DNA from: Deroplatys truncata
Taxonomy: Eukaryota > Arthropoda > Insecta > Mantodea > Mantidae
Assembly (NCBI GenBank): GCA_030765065.1
Contig: CM060990.1
Span: 457,706,321 to 457,770,320 of the forward strand
Direction: 5' to 3'
DNA: 64,000 nucleotides
In this document: piece by piece, positions 1 through 11,333 of the stretch
Layout of the letters: each line of letters begins with the position of its first letter
Numbering within the stretch: the first letter of the stretch is position 1
Program-made: the position numbers and the translations under genes
Notes under the pieces: generated by a model
The model's database searches: none
The model's input: only the letters and a program-made list of their open reading frames with translations
What the model was told of the DNA's origin: nothing

Positions 1-1384
1 TTAGTCGGATGACATTTCTATATGTAACATATTAAAGTCCGTCATAAGCTATTCATTATACAGATTTTATTGCTTTGAAAGACATATTTGGTAAGGGTAA
101 GCTGAGGCGATTCTTTTCGATTTCAATAAACCCTATAGATACGGGCGATTGCGTTAAATCATTCCTGACAAATCTTGTCTGCCATAAATTTCCACCATAG
201 CCTATTCGTCTTTTTTTGCATATACCGAAGTAAACAATCGCAATGGGGTTGTTTGGTAACAGCTTTCAGACGACTAATTTATGTAAAAGTAGTAGGAAAT
301 GCTTTTGGATATATTAGAAGCTCAAAATGGTTCGGAATCTGAAGGTGCGTAGACATGTACATAGACCAGGAATCACACATGTTTCTGAGTCTAATAAAAT
401 TGATAGATAGGCGTTAAAATTGTATAATATCCCTTTCTATTTATTCAACTCTCCAAGAAACAAAAATGATTTTAGTAATATAATTCTTTTAAACTTGTCA
501 AGGCACATTTAAGCGATCCATCTCATTGTCAGTATGTTTCCTGTGGAGGTAATTTATTCTGTATTTAAGTTACATAATTAGAGTTCCTCATAGTCTTTTT
601 GAGGCCTTCTTTATTAATAATGTATATGAATGATTTAGCTAACACCAACCGTTCTGGATAAACCAACTCTTCTAATTATTTGCTGATGATTTGGTCACTA
701 ATGTTTGTGCAAACTCGTACACTAATTTTGTGACTACTTATTAACATTATTATAACAAAGGATTCGTGCTCACCAATTCCTTAATTATTAATGATGAGGA
801 AATTATAAAAAAAATAGCTTTGATAGAAGTTATTCCCACATTACCAAACCTATAAAATTCATAAGTGCATATCTTAAAGCAAACTTGGGTTGAGCATTAC
901 ATTTAGAAATCATACCAAAGAAGATACTAAGAGATGTATTTATGTTACATATGAAGTTTAAGTTTCATAGTTGATAGGAATGTATTGCATAGGTAAATAT
1001 ACAGGTATAGGTGATTCAACGGAGGGGACACCTCGCGCGCTGCGACCTGCACGTATCTATTGCGGCTAGCACTCCCCAGGAAGAAGGGATGAGGTGAAGG
1101 AACCACAGGAGGCTACAGGACGTAAGCAGACAGGTCACAAAGTCGCGCGGAAGTCCCTAAAATTTCCAAGCTCACAGATCCATCCCACTGCTGCAGCCGC
1201 AGAGAGAGAGAGAGAGAGAGAGAGCGATGAACGACCCGCCAATCAAGCATCCCTCCAGTGTCCACGGGGAATACTCTAACCATTGAGATTGCATCCGCGC
1301 CATCTCTCCGGCAACGGCATACGCCACGAAACCTAGAAGCACACCTGAAGGATTAAAAGAAACGGAATGAAAGGGAAATAGTGG
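1..1384. other. AT-rich span without a recognisable gene
   Basis: I see no conserved reading frame here. The stretch from about 1020 to 1330 is clearly richer in G and C than its surroundings and holds a GA microsatellite at 1201-1224. It may be part of a repeat whose ends I cannot place. The 61-codon frame in it is driven by the GA run and looks accidental. Confidence 0.5.
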
Positions 1385-1545
1385 AAAGGAAATCGTGGTA
1401 CAGAGTAACCACTACAGCATTCGCCTGCCGACCCTGGGGAAACTACGAAAAACCCATGGATCAGAACAGGTGGTCGCTGGGATCGAACCCAAGACCACCC
1501 GAATGCGAGTCACACGCGTTAACGCGACGCCACCTCCCTCGGTGA
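1385..1545 (-). repeat. tRNA-derived SINE, minus strand
   Basis: Read on the minus strand, the segment starts near 1545 with a tRNA-like head. It has an A-box-like TGGCGTCGCGTTAACGC and a B-box GGTTCGATCCC (reverse complement of 1479-1489). A tRNA-unrelated body then runs left to about 1385. From memory the head (GACTCGCATTCGGG just before the B box) resembles common orthopteran SINEs; this is unverified. It is not a functional tRNA because the cloverleaf arms do not pair well. The left boundary is approximate. Confidence 0.6.
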
Positions 1546-2352
1546 ATGTAGTGTATGGTGTTTATTATATTCTATTAAACGAACTAATCTTTTTTATGTA
1601 TATATTTATATATATATATTGCTCTTCTGGAAATCTGTTTAGTGGATTTTGTAGAAATTCACTGGAAAGGGGTTTTGGAGGGCAATAAATCGATCAGATC
1701 CGATTTTCATGGAAGTTCTAAATGAAATATTAAAACTGCAAGCGATGTTATATCAACCAGTCAAAGCTGGCGAAAGCAGTCAGTCATGGACATACTTGGC
1801 CATACTTATTTCTTTGAGATCTGCCTGGCTGAGTAGAGGAAATGGCAAAATATGGGCGATTTCCTGGCTAAAGTGAGCGAAGCAAGTTTCAATTTATTCA
1901 GATTTATCTCTATTTTCTTATTTCTTTTCTTCACATTTCTCTTGTATGGTAAATATGCACGTACGGTCAATGACGCATGTACTAAGTGTTTGTATAACTT
2001 TAATAACTTGACACCAATAAATATATATTATCTCTCTATGTACTTATTTGGTTCAAAAAACTTATACTTCTAAACGATTAAACTTTGTATGTCGTAGTTA
2101 TCTACAGGATATACAATGTAAGTACACTCAAGAAGCCACCATGTCAATCACACATAGTTTAAGTTTTAATATGATCCGTAAAGGTTTGTTTTATTACAAG
2201 CCATGCAATCAGAGCTAGATTACAACGTTGTTCCATTAACTGATGTTCTGTGTAACAGTTAAAGTTGGTTTTAGTAGGCTGCGCTTCACAGACTTTTATT
2301 AACTTATTTTATCAAAGCTCTGCATGACCTTAGATGTTATAGGCGACATATA

Positions 2353-4230
2353 CAGGGTGAATCACCTAAATCATCGCAAATATTTTGGAAATGGAAAGTG
2401 CTATTGATGTGCAGTTTTCACAGCATTGATTGCTACTCAGGGGCTCGTACATTTAGGCTATAAACAGATTATAATAATACTGGGAAAGAGTATTTTTTGA
2501 GCAAACATACAATGTTTTAAATGGAACAATGCCTAGTTACATCAACAGAATAAAGGTAGGGTAAATTAGAATGTTAGTGGCGTTTGTTGCAAGATTCTAC
2601 TGCAAGTGGTTTACGAGAAATCTTATTTTGAGGCTTTTAGGCACCGACCCATGTACAACCTGTGGTAGCACAAACTAAAGAAAAACAAAGGGGAATTACA
2701 ATACTTCTGTGCATTCTTACAAGTAAAGAGAACATAGCTCTTCAAAGGTTGTGTTCAAAATGACCACCGGCAGCTTCAATACACGCTTCCAGTCTGCTAT
2801 GGAAAGACTGCTGCACACGTTCTAGCATTTCAGCGGAAATTTCAGAGCAGGCAGCAGTAATACGTCGTTTCATATCGTCTGGTGTACTTGGTACATCCTT
2901 GTAGACAGTGTCTTTCAGCCTTCCCACAGAAAAAGGTCTAAAGGGGTTAGATCCGGTGAACGGGCCGGCCAAGGTACACGTCCTCTTCGTCCAATTCAAC
3001 GATTTGGAAACAATCCGTTATGACAAGCTGTAGTACTTCGTGCACTATGGGCTGGACAGCCATCATGTTGGTACCACAGGTTCCTCCTAGTCTGCAAAGG
3101 AACGTCTTTTAGCATCTGTGGCAGATGGTCTGTCAGGAAGCTGCGATACTTGTGCGAGTTCATTGTTCCTTCTATGAACAAAGGGCCTACGAGCTGATGG
3201 TTCACTATCCCACACCACACGTTTAAACTCCATGGACGCTGACGTTCTATCTGACGAAGTCAACGGTGATTGTCAACAGACCAATAGTGCATGTTTCTGC
3301 GGTTTACCTGGCCATGATTAGTAAATGTTGCCTCTTCAGTAAAAAAAATACATTATGCATCTGGAGTATCATGTCTTAATGCCCATGTACAAAAGTTAAC
3401 ACGATTCTCAAAATCGTTTCCATGCAGCTCTTGATGGAGAAAGATGTGATAGGGATGAAACCTATGTGGATGGAGAACGCGCAATACACTTGCCTGACTT
3501 TGCCACTTCCACGTGCGATTGTGCGGGAACTAATTTGCGGATCTACTGCAACGGCAGTCAAAACATTAATTTCTGTCTCTTCTCCAGTCACTTGTTTGTT
3601 TCTGTTACGTTTTCTAGGTGTTACATACCACTTTCACGTAATTGGTTGAAGAGGTTGATAAATAATTGCCATGATTGTTGACGTCTATTGGGATACGTTT
3701 CCGCATACACCGTACAGGTACGAACTGCATTCTTCCTACACTCTCCATACACCATGAGCATGTCGGCTTTTTCTGCATTAGTAAATCCCATCTTCCACTC
3801 ACGACTTACTGCGTGAACTGTCACAAACTAACTGACCAGAAAGTTGCAATGCAATCAAAGAACAGGAAACACAATGCAAACAAACATAACATCGTACCTA
3901 GCAACTAAGCAGGTTGAATGGGACAAACAATTGTCGGGGTGGAAACTTTTCAAAATACGATTTCTCGTAAACCACTTGCACTAGAATTCTTCAACAAGAC
4001 CATTGACATTCTAATTTACCCTGCTTTTATTCTGTTGATGTAACTAGGCATTGTTCCATTTAAAAATTGTATTTTTGCTCAAAAAATACACTTTCTCAGT
4101 ATTATTAAAATCTGTTTATAGACTAAATGTACGAGTCCCTGACTACCAATGACTGCTGTGAAAACTGCACATCAATAGCACTTTGCATTTCCGAAATATT
4201 TGCGGTGCAAGTTTTAGGTGATTCATCCTG
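2353..4230 (-). mobile_element. Tc1/mariner-superfamily element with long terminal inverted repeats
   Basis: The two ends are inverted copies of each other for roughly 275 bp (about 2353-2630 and 3955-4230). They begin CAGGGTGAATCACCTAAA on the left and end TTTAGGTGATTCATCCTG on the right. A TA precedes the left end and CA follows the right end, consistent with a TA target duplication carrying one later change. The interior holds a minus-strand transposase remnant. Long inverted ends are unusual for mariners, whose ends are usually near 30 bp. The arms differ by scattered substitutions, so the copy is old. Confidence 0.88.
2742..3824 (-). pseudogene. Mariner-superfamily transposase with an N-terminal DUF4817-type helix-turn-helix (broken)
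   Basis: Minus-strand frames match successive parts of one transposase. At 3824-3621 is the N-terminal helix-turn-helix region (TNAEKADMLMVYGECRKNAV, then PNRRQ and QLFINLFNQLRE). At 3220-2996 is the catalytic core (MWCGIVNHQLVGPLFIEGTM, then YQHDGCPAH, where the D is the expected second catalytic residue). At 2999-2742 is the C-terminus (FSVGRLKDTVYKDVPSTPDD). The pieces lie in different frames, so at least two frameshifts separate them, and the segment between 3600 and 3220 is decayed. The reading direction matches the surrounding inverted repeats. Function would have been cut-and-paste transposition at TA sites; this copy cannot encode it. Confidence 0.82.
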
Positions 4231-4262
4231 CATATGTATATATGGAAATAAATGGAAAGAAA

Positions 4263-4540
4263 GGTAGAATCAAACGACTGAAAAATTCAATGCCATTGCC
4301 GGAATTTTAACCACGGATCTTCCGGTTCCGTCTGGTTGCTCTAACCGAGCTACCATGGCAACATACCGGTATAACATTAAATTCCCCAAATAACTCTAGT
4401 TGGTTAGAGCAACTGGACGGAAACCGGAAGATCCGTGGGTTAAATCCCGGCTATGGCACTGAATTTTTCAGTCGTTTGATTCTACCTTTCCAACCTTGTT
4501 CTTCACACGGTTTGTGTGGAAGAACAATTAATTCCATTAA
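4263..4540. repeat. SINE-B pair in inverted, head-to-head arrangement
   Basis: Two copies of one tRNA-like repeat face each other. A minus-strand copy covers about 4263-4396 and a plus-strand copy about 4394-4540. Arms of about 87 bp (4263-4350 against 4404-4489) can fold back on each other. The plus copy carries an A-box-like TTGGTTAGAGC and a B-box-like GGTTAAATCCC. It ends in a small hairpin, CACACGGTTTGTGTG, followed by GAAGAACAATTAATTCC. The minus copy lacks that tail. The join lies at the tRNA head, which suggests either two insertions or one template-switched inverted copy. Confidence 0.72.
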
Positions 4541-4876
4541 AAGGAAGACCATCATGAAAGGACATTTCTGGAAATATTAATTCAGATTTATAAGCATAAA
4601 TGAAGTTTAAATTGAATTTAACTGTAAAATTATTATGAGTTTCTGCAATTTTACATTATAATGCCAATATGAAAGTGACTCCAAGAATCTCTACCAGCCT
4701 GCTTTCTCTTGTTACTCTAAGCCCTCGTAAAGCCTTAAAGGTTTGAATCGAGCTTCTTAGTTCCGTAGCGCTTTCAATGAACAATTTTAAGCAGGACTTT
4801 TATTGTAACTGATTTATAAAGTCCTACTAAAATTATGTTCCCTAATTTCACTGAGGCATCTATGGTGATGGTGATG

Positions 4877-4882
4877 ATGATG

Positions 4883-4954
<72 letters not shown>
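4877..4954 (+). repeat. (TAA)n microsatellite
   Basis: An almost perfect run of AAT/TAA triplets about 75 bp long. It produces spurious isoleucine-rich reading frames on both strands, which I do not regard as genes. Confidence 0.97.
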
Positions 4955-5399
4955 GATAAGTTGTCTGACGAAAGAATGTTTGTTGTCGCATACATAATTA
5001 AGCCAAGTTTTTTAAGGCAAGTAATGTGTAATTAAGTGTAATGTGAGTATGGATGGTCTGAAATAAGTGGGAAACGTTTCCACGCTCGTGGAGGTTACCA
5101 ACTTCTGTTACAGTGCCTGAATTGGAGCAATGTCTGTCGCAGTGTGCTACCACGTAGTAGTGTTATTGTAAAATTGTGGTGATAGTATGGAAAAATTGCA
5201 TGGGAGAAGCTGCGTGCACGCCTTCAAATGTACACTATCCGTATGCATTTGACCCATTCTTCACGAGCAGGTAACAAAAACTTGCTTAATTTAGGATTAC
5301 AGTGAGACATTCTTGGAAATGTTACATACTGCAAATTCCACTAAAATGAGTCAAAAAACTAAAAAACGCCTCACAAGCTTGAGCAGGGAAAACATATAT

Positions 5400-5720
5400 C
5401 TGTAGAGCTTGAATGGGTGGGCGGGGGGACAAAAAAAGGAGGTACTGAGAACGAAACCATGTCTCTCGCCATAAGGGTTGGGAGAGACCGGCGACTCCAC
5501 CAACTGTCCCGGTAAGATTGGGGTTTGGTAGGTGCTCAAAACAGGCGCCTCCAGTAAGAGAGGGATGGTTAGGGTTTAGAGGAAGGGGTATAAGGGATGT
5601 TTGACGGGTGACGGTGGATGCTCAAAGAGGCGCATCCACCAATTATGTCGCGGTGAAATAGGGGTTGAGATTAAGGGTTTCGAAGGTATTAAGTGTCACT
5701 AAATGTCACCGACAATTGGA
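5400..5720 (+). repeat. Degenerate tandem duplication, unit about 90-135 bp
   Basis: Two imperfect units share GGTGCTCAAAACAGGCGCC / GGATGCTCAAAGAGGCGC (about 5530 and 5617) and CTCCACCAACTGTCCCGGT / ATCCACCAATTATGTCGCGGT (about 5493 and 5631). The segment is G-rich on the plus strand and unlike its neighbours in composition. No protein is recognisable. Confidence 0.45.
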
Positions 5721-6454
5721 AAGGTAGCTCAAGGATGCAAGCGGTGTGACAGACAAGAAATGTGGCAGGAGGTCCGTGCGCCTCTTACACATGCTACTTC
5801 TAACTTACGGGTTAGTACTCGAACCCACGAATCCAGAGCACTCGTTGACCACGGAAGGAAACCCGGATAGGGAGGTCTTTAAGGTTTCCTATAGTCAATG
5901 CGACCTGATGTGGGAAGAACACAGGTATGATCAAGGAGGGTCGTAAACTATCACATAGTACCCAACACTTCCAGAAACATATAATTTATTACAAGCAGGG
6001 CGCGAGGCCGGAAGAGGGGCTTACAAGCACATAAATAAAAGATTACCTTACCTGTAATGAACGGTAATGGTGCCTAGTGTATAGCTGTTCGTTGTTATCA
6101 CGTCTTAAACTAATACTTTGCAACACGTGGTCATTCAGGATCAGAGCGATGTGGGATCCGGCTACAACACGTCCAAAATCGACCATGAGGCATGGAACCC
6201 GGGGTTTATATACAAAACCTGGCAAGACGCGTCACTACGTCATTATTTAGTTGAACATCGTAGCTGCAACTCAGCTATTTGCCGGGCAATGGCTCGCGGT
6301 TGAATGCCATCTGACGGAGCGTCTTCCGGGTCTCGCCACTTGGCTACCGTATGGTAGCTTTAAGCTTCACGTTTAACAATTTAGAATCATATGGCCAAAA
6401 CTACACATTAATATAAAAATAACGTTAACATCTAATGCACCGTAACAATATCTA

Positions 6455-6658
6455 CGGTACAACTCCGCTTAACCGAAGTAAAGGGGGCTGAGCGCGAAAC
6501 ATTGCAAGCACGAATTTGAGTATCTCGTGTTTTTTCGTTCATTCTCTCTTAGTTTCTTTTCTTTCTTGTTTATTCCTTTCTTTCCTTTTTTCCTTCCTTC
6601 ACCGTTTCGGTTAAGCGGGTTTTGGTTAAGCACAGTTCCGTTTAGCGGAGTTTTACCA
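6455..6658. mobile_element. Pogo/Tigger-like MITE, 204 bp
   Basis: The ends are inverted copies: GGTACAACTCCGCTTAACCG on the left, and on the right the reverse complement of CGTTTAGCGGAGTTTTACC. Each end is flanked by TA (6453-6454 and 6659-6660). A second, internal copy of the GGTTAAGCGG motif lies near the right end. The motif resembles the CTCGNTTATCCG-type ends of pogo/Tigger elements; the family assignment is inferred from that resemblance. The interior is a pyrimidine-rich tract without coding capacity, as in a non-autonomous derivative. Confidence 0.68.
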
Positions 6659-6931
6659 TATATGGTATTAATTATGATAAACAGGATGGTAATAATTTTG
6701 AAATAACATCAATGTGAAACTAAAATCACACTTGTAAAGTGTTAAGAGTGTGATCAAAATGTATAAAGTAACATTCTTATTTAGTTTAAATTCATATAGG
6801 TTAAAGCAACACAGAGAAAAGTAGAACAAATTCATACAGGCTAAGCATAACAAGAGAAAAGTAGAATTTTATACTTATGCATAACTAGAATAAGAAAACG
6901 AAAATACACAAATCAAGTAATGCGACTTCTA

Positions 6932-8317
6932 CAGAGCCTTATTTTCGACTCCTGGCCGCCAAGTTTGGCGGATGTAGCTACGGGCGCACAGTGCTTCTAA
7001 CCGGTTCTGGCTGCCGCTGTTTTCCCTCCACTCCGCGCGTCAGTGTATGTGCGATCGCTGCTAGCGCGAGTTCGTGTTTTGTTCCTTGTAGTTAAAGTGT
7101 GATAGTCCTGTTATAATGCCACGAAGTGTTTTACTTTAGAACATCGCATATTCATGTATAATTCCTACGTGCGAGCAGAGTCTTGTAGACCACTGACAGG
7201 GCTATTTATAGTCAGAATCCCCGGAAAACGTGCCTCTCACAGAGAGACAGTTCGTTGTCTTGTAAACCGATTTAAAGAAACGGGTTCTGTTCTTGATAAG
7301 AAACCCAAACTAACTCGCCGTGTTCTTACAGAGGAAAAACTCAATGAGATAGGACAAAGGTTATAACATAGCCCAAAAATATCTCTGAGTAGGTTATCAT
7401 AGGAAACGAGAGTTTCACAATTCTCGGCTTGGAAAGCCACTAAACTTTGAAACTAAAACCTTATAAGACAAACGTAGTTCAGGAACTGCAACCACATAAT
7501 ACTGTGAGTAGAGTAAATTTCTGCAATTGGGTGTCGGGTAAAGTTAATAATGGCTCTATAGGCCCAAAGTTAATTTTTTTCACAGACGAAGCATAGCTTT
7601 CTTTAAATGGCATAAATCGACACAAAACAACAGATACTGGAGTGCAGCAAAGCTCGATATTTTACACGAAATGCCCAGAAAATTGGTGTTTTGAGTGCTG
7701 TGAATGCGTACCGAATTATAGGGCCTATATTCTTTGAGGATACAGTTAATGGGCAGAGGTACAGGGATACAATAATCAAACCATTCCTGGAATATTTTTG
7801 TGACATTGAATGCACACAGGCGTATTTTCAGCAAGACTCTGATACAGTATATACAGCTGAGCTCTCGTTGAAATTAATTGCGGAAATCTTTGAAGATAGG
7901 GTCATCAGTAAAGGACTATGGCCACCCCGCTCCCCAGATCTTACGGTATGCGACTTTTGTTTATGGGGGGAACTTAAAACATAAGGCATCGGAACACCCG
8001 TATATGTTCTAAGAACTGAAACACAATAACAGAAGAGAAATTATTGCAATTTCGGAAGAAGAATTAATGCGTGATAATGGAAATTTTCTTAAAATGTGTG
8101 AGAGATGCGTGGCACCACAAGGACATCATGTCCAACGCCTTCTGTGATAAAAGTATGTGGTTATTGTATGCATGTAAATCTATGCGCTTGAATTGCAGGC
8201 AAGCTATACGCTTGAGTTCAGGGTTTGTGAATATTCAACTCGGCCGGTAGCAGCGTGCGGTCCTACGGCAGCAGTGGGCCGCGAAGCAGCCGGCCAGGAG
8301 TTAGAAATAAGGCACTG
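6932..8317 (+). mobile_element. Mariner-superfamily element with about 29 bp terminal inverted repeats
   Basis: The left end, CAGAGCCTTATTTTCGACTC, continues CTGGCCG. The right end, read on the minus strand, is CAGTGCCTTATTTCTAACTC continuing CTGGCCG. TA flanks both ends (6930-6931 and 8318-8319). The element is 1386 bp, a normal length for an autonomous mariner-type transposon, and carries a decayed transposase in the plus orientation. Confidence 0.9.
7154..8150 (+). pseudogene. Mariner-superfamily transposase (broken)
   Basis: The N-terminal part includes the helix-turn-helix stretch RETVRCLVNRFKETGSV, followed by RRVLTEEKLNEIG. The first catalytic block reads FTDEA followed by a TAG stop where the family has tryptophan (about 7580-7597). 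The second is YFQQDSDTVYTA, where the second catalytic D is present. The third is WPPRSPDLTVCDFCLWG. After a TAA at 7982-7984 the C-terminal sequence can still be followed to about 8150 (ISEEELMRDNG). Several stops and shifts make it non-functional. The protein type is the same as in the elements at 2353-4230 and 54358-55398, but the terminal repeats differ, so they are separate families. Confidence 0.83.
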
Positions 8318-8696
8318 TAGAATAATTACTAGTAATTGGAATGAAATCATACGACATACCTTAACATACTGTTCTGTCATTCGTGTTCTCCTGCAAATTA
8401 CAATTAAATTCTGTTTACTGAAATATATTTCAGCGCATATACTGTAGGTAGGACATCCAATACATTGCTGAACTCCCTGGGCAAACTCTGGATATTTGAG
8501 CTTATGGGAATGGAAATAGTCATACCCCTCAGTAAAACTAACCATTTTAACAATCCAAAAAATAGAATCTTTTCTTTTACTATCACTTAATTCCTTCAAA
8601 TCTATTTCCAATATTCGACCAGCAGCATCAGGGCTAAAAAACCGTCTTAAAAACAAAATTCTTACATGTGACTGCTCAACATTTAGGTGCACTTAA

Positions 8697-10635
8697 GTTT
8701 ATAAACATGTTTTTTTTCTTTTTTTGTTGTTTTTGTTTGTTTTGTTTTGTTTTTTGTTTTCTGGTTTTTACGTTTTCATTTGAAAAAGAGTTTATGAATT
8801 GCAACGTATTTGTGGGTAACCATCCTCCGGCACATCTTTTCAGCAGGACGCATAAAGTTAATAACGCATCCCACAACTTATGTGCAGAAAGGTAGAAAGA
8901 GTCCTCCAATTGGATAATCTAATATTGTGACTGACACCCGAGTCACAAATTTATCTTAACTTGGTATTCCAAAATAATTATATTCTTCATTAGGATTACA
9001 ACTGTGATTGTTTTCCGGACACCCAAAGTTTTCAGATTTAAACGGACTTAATTTAGCTATTTTAAATACCATAGTTGAACAAGTATAATTTATGAATTAT
9101 ATTATATTCAATGAATAATAGATACTGCTCACTTTTCATTGTTAGCTTTCCGCATCCAGACCTCAAATGCGTCATAAACATTCTAAGGGAGTACATACAC
9201 TTAAGCTCAAGTTTCTGGAAGAAAAGAAGCACACAAAGGTTTTATTGGAAAAAATCCCAATTTGGAACTTATATTGCTTTTTAGTATAAGTTTCGCAGTT
9301 TGACTCAATTTCGCATTTTATGGCATTTTCAAAACACATTAAAACGTGTCGTGAAAAGTGAAAATACAAGAGAACAAGGCTTTATGAGCATTAAGCGCTA
9401 TATGGCATTTTCTAAAAATAACCAACCCTAATCATGATGCTAATAAAGTGCATTAAATGGCTGCCTGATGAGATATTAGAGTGAGATAACAGCTTTAAAT
9501 TATTGGTGTCATGTTTAAATACACCAAGGAATAATTTGTGGCCAAAAGGAATGCGTGTTTATACTTAACTATTTTTGTAACTTTTTATGCTTAAATGTAA
9601 TATTGACTATGCGTATGTATTTCATATCACGACAGTAAATAAATAAAATGATGACATTGTATACTCACATTTTAGTACTTAATCCAAAATGTAGTTCTAA
9701 AAGGATAATGCAGAACAAAATATTTTCTCCGTTTTTAAGATCATTTTTTTAGGAACCATTAGAAGCAGGTATTTGGAATGTTCAGCACGCTCGTTCACGT
9801 CTCTGGACTAGAGGAGTTGAACTGCTAACAGTGTTTGAGTTTTGACTTTTTTCTCTATGCTAAAAATATACCTAAATGCTCAAAAAAGTCTTCGTTATTT
9901 TATGACATTTCCAAAGAAAAACGTAGACTCTCACAAAAGACGCCATAAAGAAATAATTTTGAATTTGGCTCATGGCGATAAATCTACTAATAAATGCAGA
10001 GAAATCTGTGAATTTTAGGGTAAATGTACAACCAATGTACCTGCGTGCTCTCGTGAACAGTATTGCTTTAGCAACATATTAAATAACAAAAGCCTAAAAC
10101 ATTACGTAAAACAGCTTATGTGATCAAAGTTATCAGACTATTATATATGCATAAATATACATAAATACTGTATCTCGTATACATATATGACAAATGCTGA
10201 AACCATGAACAATGTACGTACACCACTTAAATTGTGACTTATGTAATGGAGTTCATTGCGATAAGTTGTAGATGAGTAACGCTTCATTAGTTATGTAAGT
10301 ATCCTTCTGAATAATATTGTTTGGAGTGTTGTTAGTATTTTAATAGATTTTATATCTTTCTGTGCAAGGATTGGGTTCTAAAGTAATAAATTCAAAATCC
10401 CTCTTGTCCCGAATGTTGTAGTGTCACTAATATATGTACTGAAGCCGTCTGCTCCTGTGGTGCTACATTAATGCACATATTTTTAAACGCAATTTTAAAT
10501 TTATCCACCATATCTTGTGATGTATGTGATAAACAAATTCCACCAAAAAAAGTATTAGCCTTTGATAAGGCAATACTTTCAGTGATGGGCGTAATATTTT
10601 AGAAAGAGCTAAACGAAGAATGTATGCCCGCGCGC

Positions 10636-10639
<4 letters not shown>
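8697..10639. other. AT-rich span without a recognisable gene
   Basis: It contains a T-rich low-complexity tract at about 8708-8762 and otherwise unremarkable AT-rich DNA. Short frames in it show no family motif that I recognise. Confidence 0.5.

Positions 10640-10681
<42 letters not shown>
10640..10681 (+). repeat. (TG)n microsatellite
   Basis: A perfect TG run preceded by CGCGCGAG, that is, alternating purine and pyrimidine sequence throughout. Confidence 0.97.
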
Positions 10682-10684
<3 letters not shown>

Positions 10685-10745
10685 GCAAAAAATCCAAGAC
10701 TGTGAATCAACAAATATAGAACCCTAACGGTCACAATAGTTAGCT

Positions 10746-10850
10746 GTCACATACACACACTATATATCGGACTTATAAGCCCTTCTTCAGGCTAGTAGAT
10801 ACCTAGACACATGGTGTGTTCAAGTCCGATATATAGCGTTTGTGTTGTCT
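10746..10850. repeat. Imperfect hairpin of about 105 bp
   Basis: The arms at about 10758-10774 (CACTATATATCGGACTT) and 10822-10837 (AAGTCCGATATATAGCG) pair with one mismatch, and weaker pairing extends outwards into ACACAAAC-like flanks. The loop holds AAGCCCTTCTTCAGGCT, which is itself partly palindromic. It could be a small MITE or the structured 3' end of a decayed element; I see no target duplication. Confidence 0.6.
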
Positions 10851-10866
10851 CTGTGTTTTATCTAAA

Positions 10867-11165
10867 AAAATTAAATTGAGTTTTACTTATGGATGCTCTT
10901 TAACGGCTGTGGTCCTTAGCGTCCCATTCTAATCGTGCGTGAAAGACCGGAAATTTTTTCAGAGGCCTCTTTATCAGACTTGAGGTTCTTTTACGTGCCG
11001 TAAATCTACGAGATGGGGCCACCGGCTTTATTTCCCTTCCGAAGGAAGCCATGCTAAGGATTTTTGCGCCCGAAAAAAACTCATCGCCCTCCGCCGGGTT
11101 TGAATCCACGACCTTGGGAACTAGATGCAGAATGGTAACCACTACACTACGGCGGACGACTCGCG
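10867..11165 (-). repeat. SINE-A, minus strand
   Basis: Read on the minus strand the head has GTAGTGTAGTGGTTACCATT (A-box region) and a B-box GGATTCAAACCC. Then comes a body shared with the copies at 48258 and 51663: TTCCTTCGGAAGGGAA, TAGATTTACGGCACGTAAAA, then GGCCTCTGA and a tail AACTCAATTTAATTTTTTTA. The three copies define a family about 300 bp long with a tRNA-derived RNA polymerase III promoter. A 113-codon frame across it on the minus strand is not a gene. Confidence 0.85.
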
Positions 11166-11333
11166 TTTTTATCTGTGTCAGCCAGCTATGGTTATAGGCC
11201 GTTCTAGATCTATAGCTTTTATATGTACGAGAGTGAATCATGAAGTAGTGTGTTATATTTTTAATATGGTTTTCGAGATATCTGTGTATCTATATATCTG
11301 ATATAGTGTATCTATTACACTAACAGGAAAGTT

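Noticed and set aside
4774-5035. Isoleucine-rich small proteins on both strands
   Set aside because: They are translations of a (TAA)n microsatellite.
5940-6360. Possible solo LTR on the minus strand (TATATAAA-like and AATAAA-like signals)
   Set aside because: I could not find TG...CA ends, a target duplication or a second copy in the window. The signals are common in AT-rich DNA.
8204-8692. Minus-strand open frame of 162 codons, the longest near the second mariner-like element
   Set aside because: It runs through the terminal repeat of that element and has no motif or composition that points to a family. A frame of this length can occur by chance in 64 kb.
10900-11241. Minus-strand frame of 113 codons
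   Set aside because: It translates through a SINE-A copy; related copies do not keep the frame.
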